The position numbers were made by a program, and so were the translations under genes. Source: UBA6382 sp963631415 (lineage in GTDB: Bacteria; Bacteroidota; Bacteroidia; Bacteroidales; Bacteroidaceae). Taken from it: a DNA stretch of 11,922 nt. Positions 7,354-11,922 of the stretch are shown in pieces (position 1 is the stretch's first letter; each line of letters starts with the position of its first letter). The stretch is taken from assembly GCA_963631415.1 (NCBI GenBank), contig CAVGQS010000073.1, positions 1 to 11,922 of the forward strand, written 5' to 3'. The notes under the pieces were generated by a model, which searched no databases, was not told the DNA's origin, and worked only from the letters and a program-made list of their open reading frames with translations.

Positions 7354-7389
7354 TTTGGTGCCGCACGTAGCCGTTAGGTTGTAATTTTG
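7354..7389 (+). promoter_or_regulatory. Candidate Bacteroidetes promoter of the lipoprotein gene
   Basis: TAATTTTG at 7382-7389 matches the Bacteroidetes -7 consensus TAnnTTTG. A TTTG at 7354-7357 could be the -33 element, but the 24-bp spacer is somewhat long. Transcription would start near 7395, leaving a leader of about 20 nt before the ATG at 7416. Confidence 0.6.
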
Positions 7390-7415
7390 CGTCAAACAAA
7401 AACATTGCAGCAATT

Positions 7416-8111
7416 ATGAAGAAGATTTTTGTATACGGATTGTCCGCCCTGATGTTGTTTGGCGGTTGCACAAGTTCAGAACAGTTTGCCGGCGCCGCTG
7501 GCGGCGGTTTGCTCGGCGGTATTTTCGGCTCTGCCATAGGTGGCCTCATGGGCGGCCCGCGCGGTTCGGATGCCGGCACGGTTATTGGTCTGGTTACCGG
7601 AGCGGCCCTGGGCGCTGCCGCCACCAGCCCCGAAGTGCAGAAGCGCGACTACAGCGACTATGACTACACCTCCGACTGCTACAACCGCCGCAGCACTGTG
7701 GAGTACTCCACCTATTCCGACGAGGCCAAGGAGATGGGACGCGAGTATGCCGACATCGAGATTGTCAACCTCCGCTTCATCGACACCAACAACAACAAGA
7801 CCGTCGACGCAGGCGAAAACTGCAAAATATCCTTTGAGGTCAAGAACAACGGCAGCGCCACTATCTACAACATCGCGCCCGTCATCTCCGTCAAGGGCAC
7901 CAAAAACATCGTGATATCGCCCACCGCCGTCATCAGCGAAATCCCGTCAGGCAAGTCCGTCCGCTACACCGCCGAGGTCTATGCCAACGAGAAGCTGCGC
8001 AACGGCACGGCTGAGTTCACCGTCAGCTTCGCCAAGAAGAACTTCCAGTACGTCATCACCACGTTTGAGCTGGCCACCAGCAGCCGCAGCAACAAATATT
8101 TGTATAGGTAA
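7416..8111 (+). CDS. Glycine-zipper lipoprotein with C-terminal beta-sandwich-like domain
   Basis: Encodes 231 residues. Residues 1-17 (MKKIFVYGLSALMLFGG) are a signal peptide followed by Cys18, consistent with lipoprotein processing; Phe at -3 is not ideal. Residues 25-70 are a glycine zipper (AGAAGGGLLGGIFGSAIGGL, later GLVTGAALGAA), which in other envelope proteins packs or inserts in membranes. A Tyr/Asp/Ser-rich linker follows at about 78-104. Residues about 110-225 look like a CARDB/Ig-like beta domain (ADIEIVNLRFIDTNNNKTVD, SFEVKNNGSATIYNI). It is probably anchored in the cell envelope. It has its own promoter and seems monocistronic, facing the vanZ-like gene. The exact function is not recognised. 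Confidence 0.85.
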   Translation: MKKIFVYGLSALMLFGGCTSSEQFAGAAGGGLLGGIFGSAIGGLMGGPRGSDAGTVIGLVTGAALGAAATSPEVQKRDYSDYDYTSDCYNRRSTVEYSTYSDEAKEMGREYADIEIVNLRFIDTNNNKTVDAGENCKISFEVKNNGSATIYNIAPVISVKGTKNIVISPTAVISEIPSGKSVRYTAEVYANEKLRNGTAEFTVSFAKKNFQYVITTFELATSSRSNKYLYR

Positions 8112-8190
8112 AACACTCCCTTTCTTTGGGGCAACATGGGGGCAACACCCCTTATAGTTCGCCAAGCGCGCCCCTCCGCTCGCAGCGTGG

Positions 8191-8595
8191 CTAAGCCTCG
8201 CCCTTGTGCCAAAGCTTTTTGGCAATGCGCTTGACCAATGTGCAGCCGGCAATGTAGGCAACAACAACGCCTATGTTGTCGGCTGTCCAGTCCATCCACT
8301 CTCCGCTGCGGCGCCCGCCGGTGCAGTAGGCCTGAAGAATCTCTATCAGGCCGCCGAGCAGCAGCGGCGCCACCAGTGCCACTATGACCAGTGTGCGCCG
8401 TGAGAGCACGTACCCCCTCTTCCAGTGCGCGTGCCAGTATTCCACCCAGAACATGCCCACCGTGCCGCCATACATCACCAGGTGCGTCCACTTGTCAATG
8501 AACGCCACGCCGTCCAGCGGAGTCTGTGGCGGGTTGAAGAAACTGAGCACGAAAATCAGCGCTATGCACAGCGCAGTAAAAGGGAAATTTTTCAT
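8191..8595 (-). CDS. VanZ-like family small membrane protein
   Basis: Encodes 134 residues with four predicted membrane segments (about 5-20, 37-55, 67-88, 104-122). VanZ-like motifs are present: DKWTHLVMYG (Asp34, Lys35, His38, Tyr42), IEILQAY (Glu85) and RRSGEWMDWTADNIG (Glu99, Asp102). VanZ of enterococci gives low-level teicoplanin resistance, but most VanZ-like proteins, including the short Bacteroidota ones, have no proven role. The frame stays open 48 codons upstream, but that stretch is Arg-rich and unlike a signal sequence, so ATG at 8593-8595 (MKNFPFTALC) is chosen. It lies 76 nt downstream of the helicase gene on the same strand and may be co-transcribed. Confidence 0.85.
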   Translation of the reverse strand: MKNFPFTALCIALIFVLSFFNPPQTPLDGVAFIDKWTHLVMYGGTVGMFWVEYWHAHWKRGYVLSRRTLVIVALVAPLLLGGLIEILQAYCTGGRRSGEWMDWTADNIGVVVAYIAGCTLVKRIAKKLWHKGEA

Positions 8596-8671
8596 AACTA
8601 ATATAGGATAGGGTAGTAAGCCTCGGCCTCTGGCGAGCCCTCTACTTGCCAAGGCAGTGCCGCCTGGGTTG

Positions 8672-10042
8672 TCAAGCCTCTTGCTTGCCCGCCAAGCTCT
8701 TGCCCGACGGCACAAGCCGCGACGTGCGTATCGGCTCAATGCGCGTCGACATCTTCTTTATTTTCTCGCCGGCTATGTTGTTGAGCGCAGCCTGCACCAC
8801 GCTCTGCCTCACCGCCACGTATGCGCGGCGCTCATATATGTCTATGCCGCCTATGTCGCTGCCCTTCAGTCCGCCCGTCTTGCACAGGAAGCCCACTATG
8901 TCCGTCTTGTTCAGCTTGTCCTTCTTGCCGCGCCCTATGTAGAGCGTCGTCCACTGCGGTTTGGCGGGCTTGCCTTGCGGCTGGCTGAGCGCCATGTCCT
9001 CCGCGCCCGTGTAGAAGTCAGGCAGTTTCTCTTCGGGACCCAGTATGGTGTACGACGTCCCCGTCGCCTCCCACCGTCCCGAGCGCCCGCTGCGGTGCGT
9101 CAGCGCCTCGGCGTTAGCGGGCAGGTGGTAGTGCACTATGTTCTGCAGCGTCGACACGTCGATGCCCCTCGCCGCCAAGTCCGTCGACACCAGCACGTTG
9201 ACGCTGTGGTTGCGGAAGAGCGACAGCGCCGTCTCGCGGTCCTGCTGCTCCATGCCGCCGTGAAACATCGCCACGCTGTGCTTCTGCCCGTGCAGGTAGT
9301 GCGCTATGCGTTCCACCGACTCGCGGTAGCCCGCAAAGACTATCGACTGCTCGTCGCCAAACGAGCAGAGCAGCTGCCCCAGCGTCTCCAGCTTGTCCTT
9401 CTGCGGCGAGCGCACTATGTACTGCCTCACGCCGGCCTCCTCGTCCTGCCGCCTGCCCAGGTAGTTGAGCGTGGCGGGCGGGCAGCGCTTGAACGCCGCA
9501 AACTCCGGAATCTCCTTCATGTCGGTGGCAGAGACCAGTATGCACCGCTTGCGCCCTGCCATTTTGTCCAGCAGCGCCGCCACCTCGTCTTGGAACTTCA
9601 GCTCCAGCATCTTGTCAAACTCGTCAATCACCAGGGTTCTGACCGTGCTTCCGTCAATGTTGCCCTTGTCTATGTGGTCGTTCAGCCTGCCCGGCGTGGC
9701 AATCACTATCTGCGGCTTCACGCTGTCTATCTGCTTGTGCTCTGCCATAGCCGGTCTGCCGCCGTAGCAACACAGCGCCCTGCACGGCGTCTTCATGCGG
9801 CGGAGCACGTCGCAGGTCTGTATGGCGAGCTCGCGGGTGGGCGACAGCACCACTGCCTGCACGGCGTCGTTGGCAGTGTCTATGCTCTCCGCCAGCGGAA
9901 TAAGGAAGGCCAGCGTCTTGCCCGTGCCCGTGGGCGCCAGCACCACCGCGTTGGCGTTGTTGCGTATCAGCTCCACCGCGTTGCGCTGCATCTCGCTCAG
10001 CTGGCTGAAGTTGAGGTTCTGAAGGATGTCCTTTGTCTCCAT
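8672..10042 (-). CDS. dbpA: DEAD-box ATP-dependent RNA helicase, DbpA-like
   Basis: Encodes 456 residues. DbpA-type helicases use ATP to remodel 23S rRNA during 50S assembly. Helicase motifs in order: Q-motif region (FSQLSEMQRNA, 12-22), motif I APTGTGKT (36-43), Ia PTREL (68-72), Ib TPGR (116-119), motif II DEFD (140-143), III SAT (171-173), IV SIVFAG (233-238), V STDLAARGID (286-295), VI HRSGRSGR (316-323). Residues about 364-438 match the DbpA C-terminal RNA-binding domain (TTLYIGRGKKDKLNKTDIVG, IDIYERRAYVAV), which targets hairpin 92 of 23S rRNA in E. coli. Motif II is DEFD instead of DEAD, which I recall as common in Bacteroidota. ATG at 10040-10042 is just downstream of a TAnnTTTG box. 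Confidence 0.93.
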   Translation of the reverse strand: METKDILQNLNFSQLSEMQRNAVELIRNNANAVVLAPTGTGKTLAFLIPLAESIDTANDAVQAVVLSPTRELAIQTCDVLRRMKTPCRALCCYGGRPAMAEHKQIDSVKPQIVIATPGRLNDHIDKGNIDGSTVRTLVIDEFDKMLELKFQDEVAALLDKMAGRKRCILVSATDMKEIPEFAAFKRCPPATLNYLGRRQDEEAGVRQYIVRSPQKDKLETLGQLLCSFGDEQSIVFAGYRESVERIAHYLHGQKHSVAMFHGGMEQQDRETALSLFRNHSVNVLVSTDLAARGIDVSTLQNIVHYHLPANAEALTHRSGRSGRWEATGTSYTILGPEEKLPDFYTGAEDMALSQPQGKPAKPQWTTLYIGRGKKDKLNKTDIVGFLCKTGGLKGSDIGGIDIYERRAYVAVRQSVVQAALNNIAGEKIKKMSTRIEPIRTSRLVPSGKSLAGKQEA

Positions 10043-10059
10043 GCGGAATTTGTTTGGTG

Positions 10060-10067
10060 CAAAAGTA
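10060..10067 (-). promoter_or_regulatory. Candidate -7 promoter element of the helicase gene
   Basis: Read on the - strand this is TACTTTTG, a full match to TAnnTTTG. It lies 17 bp upstream of the helicase ATG, so the transcript would have a very short leader of about 10 nt. No good -33 TTTG is seen at the expected distance. Confidence 0.5.
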
Positions 10068-10088
10068 CAACATTCTGCTTTTTTTCGT

Positions 10089-10096
10089 TACTTTTG
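10089..10096 (+). promoter_or_regulatory. Candidate -7 promoter element of the RIC-like/LuxR operon
   Basis: TACTTTTG on the + strand matches TAnnTTTG. It is an exact mirror image of the helicase element 21 bp away. Transcription would start near 10103, with a GC-rich leader of about 80 nt before the ATG at 10184 that contains the palindrome CCGCCGGCGG (10123-10132). A convincing -33 element is not visible. Confidence 0.5.
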
Positions 10097-10183
10097 TTCC
10101 GCAATAATCCGCGCGGCCCTTGCCGCCGGCGGTCTGCGCCAGCCGCACTCCGCTCCAACCACCCACCTTCACCCCTCCGTGGC

Positions 10184-10885
10184 ATGACAAACAACTACAT
10201 ACCTTCCGACCGCCTCATCGACCTCATCGAGGGCAACTACCGGCTGCTGCAGGTCATCAGCCGCTTCGGCATTCCCCTTGGCTTCGGCGACAAGACAGTC
10301 GACGAGGTCTGCACAGAGCGTGGCGTCGACGCCACCACCTTCCTCGCCGTCATCAACTTTGTCCACTCGGGCTACACCCAGCTGGTCAACGAGCCCGAGA
10401 CTCTCTCCATACCCACGCTGATAGAATATCTCAGGCAGAGCCACGTATACTTCCTCGACTTTCTCTTTCCGAGCATCCACCGCCAGCTCCACTTGGCGCT
10501 CCACGACGACGGCAAGGGCGAAATCTCGGGCATCCTCCACCGCCAGTTCGACAAGTACATCTCCCACGCCTCGCGCCACATGCGCCAGGAGGAGTCCGTC
10601 CTCTTCCCCTACGTCGAGAAACTGCAGCAGGGCCAGCTGACCGAGGGCTTCTCCGTCAGCGCCTTCTCGCGCCGCCACGAGCCCCTCGACGACAGCCTGC
10701 GCGAGCTGAAGCGCATACTCATACAGTACAACTCCAAGTGCGAGAACGTCAACGAGCTCAACGCCGTTCTCTACCAGATATATTGTTGCGAAGACGAGCT
10801 GGAGTCCCACTGCAAGGCAGAGGACTACATCTTCGTCCCCGCCGTGTTCCACCTCGAAGAACGTGTGCGCAATGCGAATGGGTGA
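10184..10885 (+). CDS. RIC/YtfE-like di-iron hemerythrin-domain protein
   Basis: Encodes 233 residues. RIC proteins (YtfE, ScdA, NorA) are cytosolic di-iron proteins linked to repair of iron-sulfur clusters and handling of nitric oxide. Residues about 10-60 resemble the ScdA_N domain (RFGIPLGFGDKTVDEVCTER), but the Cys-Cys pair found at its CCGG motif in YtfE is replaced by Gly33-Phe34. The hemerythrin domain (about 80-228) has every ligand at YtfE-like spacing: His87, His132 and Glu136 (HMRQE), His165 (RRHEP), His209 and Glu213 (HCKAE). ATG at 10184 is chosen because the frame upstream is only antisense to the helicase gene. The stop overlaps the LuxR gene by 8 bp. The iron site is clear; repair or sensing function is inferred. 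Confidence 0.85.
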   Translation: MTNNYIPSDRLIDLIEGNYRLLQVISRFGIPLGFGDKTVDEVCTERGVDATTFLAVINFVHSGYTQLVNEPETLSIPTLIEYLRQSHVYFLDFLFPSIHRQLHLALHDDGKGEISGILHRQFDKYISHASRHMRQEESVLFPYVEKLQQGQLTEGFSVSAFSRRHEPLDDSLRELKRILIQYNSKCENVNELNAVLYQIYCCEDELESHCKAEDYIFVPAVFHLEERVRNANG

Positions 10886-11459
10886 CGTCCACCATATCAT
10901 CGTAGCCGAAAACAGCCCCGTCATCCGCGAGGGGCTGCTCCAGGTGTTGTGCCGCATCACCACCGTCCACGTCCACGCCGTGGCGGTAGCCACGCTCCAC
11001 TCGCTCGACGACATGCTCCGCATGCGCCCCTTCCACATGGCCTTCGTCTCGCCCGACTTCTGCGGCGGCTTCAACCTCCCGCAGTTCAAGCTCGAGCACC
11101 CCGACATCCCCTGCGTGGCGATAGTCAGCAGCCTCGGTCAGCTCGAGGCAGCCAAGGCCTACACCGGCTTCGTCACCGCCTGCTCCTCGGTCGACGAAAT
11201 CCTGCAGACCGTCATGAAGTCGCGCGAGCACACCGCCCCCAAGTCCTCGCCCGTCGACACCGCCATCCTCAGCCTGCGCGAGAAGGAAATCCTTGTGGAG
11301 ATAGCCCGCGGCCGCTCCACCAAGGAGATAGCCGACAAGCTCAACATTGCCGTCTACACCGTCAACACCCACCGCCGCAACATCTGCCAGAAACTCGACA
11401 TCCACTCCGCCGCCGGCCTCACCGTCTTCGCCATGGCCAACGGCCTCCTCGAGATTTAA
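10878..11459 (+). CDS. LuxR-type transcription regulator with degenerate receiver domain
   Basis: Encodes 193 residues from ATG 10878 (another ATG at 10872 and a GTG at 10863 are possible). The C-terminal residues 131-190 are a clear LuxR/GerE helix-turn-helix: LSLREKEILVEIARGRSTKE, then IADKLNIAVYTVNTHRRNIC. The N-terminal part follows the NarL receiver layout (IIVAENSPVIREGL), but the acidic pair is Glu11-Asn12, the phospho-Asp position reads Ser58 (FVSPD), and the conserved Lys is missing in GFVTACSSVDEI. It therefore looks like a phosphorylation-independent pseudo-receiver. The start lies inside the end of the RIC-like gene, so translation is probably coupled and the two probably work together. 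No histidine kinase gene is in the window. Confidence 0.85.
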   Translation: MGDVHHIIVAENSPVIREGLLQVLCRITTVHVHAVAVATLHSLDDMLRMRPFHMAFVSPDFCGGFNLPQFKLEHPDIPCVAIVSSLGQLEAAKAYTGFVTACSSVDEILQTVMKSREHTAPKSSPVDTAILSLREKEILVEIARGRSTKEIADKLNIAVYTVNTHRRNICQKLDIHSAAGLTVFAMANGLLEI

Positions 11460-11527
11460 CCCCCCCCCGCCCCGGCCTCCGCCCGGAGCCGTCCCCCCTC
11501 TCTCTTTGAATTGTGAAATTAGCCGAA

Positions 11528-11562
11528 TTTGCGCTTGCTTCATTTTCAGCGCATTAACTTTG
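11528..11562 (+). promoter_or_regulatory. Orphan promoter-like sequence before the palindrome cluster
   Basis: TAACTTTG at 11555-11562 matches TAnnTTTG, with TTTG at 11528-11531 and a 23-bp spacer. The -7 box is bracketed by GCGCA (11549-11553) and TGCGC (11564-11568), a small inverted repeat that could be an operator. There is no + strand gene downstream; a transcript would run straight into the palindrome at 11610-11787. The match could be chance. Confidence 0.35.
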
Positions 11563-11655
11563 GTGCGCACTTGGGAATTTTTAAGAAGCACTTTAGCGAT
11601 TGAAAAGTAGGACTTAAAAAAATTTTATGCGGACTTAACGAAAAAATCTCGCCGC

Positions 11656-11718
11656 GAAACGCTGCAAGGTTTCGGGCGAAACGCTGCAACGTTTCGAGGC
11701 GAAACGTTGCAGCGTTTC
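11656..11718. repeat. Three 18-bp palindromic units at the centre of the palindrome
   Basis: The units lie at 11656-11673 (GAAACGCTGCAAGGTTTC), 11678-11695 (GAAACGCTGCAACGTTTC) and 11701-11718 (GAAACGTTGCAGCGTTTC). The third is the exact reverse complement of the second, and the first differs from the second at one base. Each unit can also fold on itself through GAAAC/GTTTC ends. Spacing is 22 and 23 bp. Confidence 0.9.
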
Positions 11719-11736
11719 CGCGGAAATTTCTTCGTT

Positions 11737-11787
11737 AAGTCCGCACGAAATTTTTTTAAGTCCGCATAAAATTTTTTTAAGTCCGCA
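11737..11787. repeat. Tandem 21-bp repeats with AAGTCCGCA core
   Basis: AAGTCCGCA occurs at 11737-11745, 11758-11766 and 11779-11787, exactly 21 bp apart, with T-rich spacers (aaatttttttt-like). The inverted form (GCGGACTT or GGACTT) occurs at 11629-11636 and 11610-11615, also 21 bp apart. These repeats make up the outer stem of the palindrome. Confidence 0.9.
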
Positions 11788-11823
11788 CAAAAAACTCTTT
11801 AGTGCGTGAGAGACGCCTTCAGT

Positions 11824-11922
11824 TTATTCTTTCTGCCAGAGTCGGCCTTGCCAGGTGTGGCGCCGGACCATCATCTGGCGGAGCATGGCGGTGAACTGGT
11901 AGTTCTTCATGCCCCAGCGTGG
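11824..11922 (-). CDS. C-terminal end of an unidentified protein (partial), possibly a family 2 glycosyltransferase
   Basis: On the - strand the frame is open from the window edge to a TAA at 11824-11826, giving 32 residues that include MKNYQFTAMLRQMM, VRRHTWQGRLWQKE and the stop. The ending with RR.TW.GR resembles the cytosolic C-terminus of some membrane-linked family 2 glycosyltransferases, but 32 residues are too few to assign a function. No nearby alternative gene explains this stretch, and the codons are of normal quality. The gene is convergent to the LuxR gene, with the palindrome between them. Confidence 0.5.
   Translation of the reverse strand, partial: PRWGMKNYQFTAMLRQMMVRRHTWQGRLWQKE

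Larger units (their letters stand above)
11610..11787. repeat. Large nested palindrome in the intergenic region
   Basis: The arms 11610-11642 and 11731-11763 pair over 33 positions with two mismatches (11626-11627 against 11746-11747), around a centre near 11686-11687. The left arm 11610-11636 also pairs perfectly over 27 bp with 11758-11784, in a register shifted by 21 bp. The inner part (11643-11730) continues as imperfect inverted sequence. It lies between the LuxR gene and a convergent partial gene, so it could act as a two-way terminator. The two alternative registers and the internal units suggest a more complex repeat element. Confidence 0.88.

Noticed and set aside
8128..8151. Repeat GGGGCAACA twice and a GGGG/CCCC mini-hairpin between the lipoprotein and vanZ-like genes
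   Set aside because: A four-base-pair stem with no T-tract is too weak to call a terminator, and two copies of a 9-mer are too few for a repeat family.
8596..8739. N-terminal 48-residue extension of the VanZ-like protein
   Set aside because: Arg-rich, not membrane-like, and it would overlap the end of the helicase gene. ATG 8595 gives a normal first membrane segment.
8657..10183. Long + strand open frame continuing into the RIC-like gene (742 codons in all)
   Set aside because: It is antisense to the well-supported helicase gene, has low-complexity Arg/Leu/His-rich content, and the real protein begins at ATG 10184. High GC content keeps stops rare.
10169..11107. 312-codon open frame on the - strand opposite the RIC-like and LuxR genes
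   Set aside because: It is a shadow frame rich in Val, Glu and Ala with no recognisable motif; the + strand genes have clear domain signatures.
11473..11491. GC-rich hairpin (CGGCCTCCG/CGGAGCCG) after the LuxR gene as a terminator
   Set aside because: It has a bulge, a loop of only two bases and no T-tract. The following palindrome is a better candidate for ending transcription.
10758..11591. 277-codon - strand open frame overlapping the LuxR gene
   Set aside because: Gly/Val/Asp-rich shadow of GC-rich codons without domain content.
11656..11718. CRISPR-like reading of the three 18-bp units
   Set aside because: Only three units, spacers of 4-5 bp and units in inverted orientation. No cas genes are nearby.

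Overview
The window is a piece of a Bacteroidota (Bacteroidales) chromosome, most like Prevotella or Muribaculaceae relatives. Four things in the sequence support this. The ribosomal operon has map between secY and infA and no adk. None of its genes has a clear Shine-Dalgarno sequence; they start behind A/T-rich leaders. The L36 protein is of the zinc-less type, and L17 carries an Ala/Glu/Pro tail. Outside the operon, promoters match the Bacteroidetes -7 consensus TAnnTTTG. The genus is inferred, not proven.

Positions 1-7119 hold the 3' part of the spc operon joined to the alpha operon, all on the + strand and closely packed (gaps 1-36 nt): rplF (end only), rplR, rpsE, rpmD, rplO, secY, map, infA, rpmJ, rpsM, rpsK, rpsD, rpoA, rplQ. 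Together they encode ribosomal proteins of both subunits, the SecYEG channel core, methionine aminopeptidase, initiation factor IF-1 and the RNA polymerase alpha subunit. The run ends in a strong intrinsic terminator at 7072-7119.

Positions 7120-7415 are non-coding. They hold a 112-bp nested hairpin (7164-7275) with two perfect 24-bp stems and a terminator-like core, then a TAnnTTTG promoter for a glycine-zipper lipoprotein gene (7416-8111). Convergent to that gene, on the - strand, are a DEAD-box RNA helicase of the DbpA type (8672-10042) and, downstream of it, a small VanZ-like membrane protein (8191-8595).

Divergent from the helicase gene is a two-gene overlapping operon on the + strand. 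The first gene encodes a RIC/YtfE-like di-iron hemerythrin protein (10184-10885) with all the expected iron ligands but without the usual N-terminal Cys-Cys pair. The second encodes a LuxR-type regulator (10878-11459) whose receiver domain appears to lack its phosphorylation residues. The helicase gene and this operon seem to be driven by mirror-image TAnnTTTG elements 21 bp apart. The pair could be a nitrosative or oxidative stress sensing/repair module, but that is inference.

The last 460 bases are mostly non-coding: a C-rich stretch, an orphan promoter-like sequence, and an elaborate nested palindrome (11610-11787) built from 21-bp tandem repeats and three 18-bp units. They end in the C-terminus of a - strand gene that runs off the window. 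The most unusual items are this palindrome, the 112-bp hairpin and the RIC-like/pseudo-receiver pair. No mobile element, CRISPR array, tRNA or rRNA was seen.
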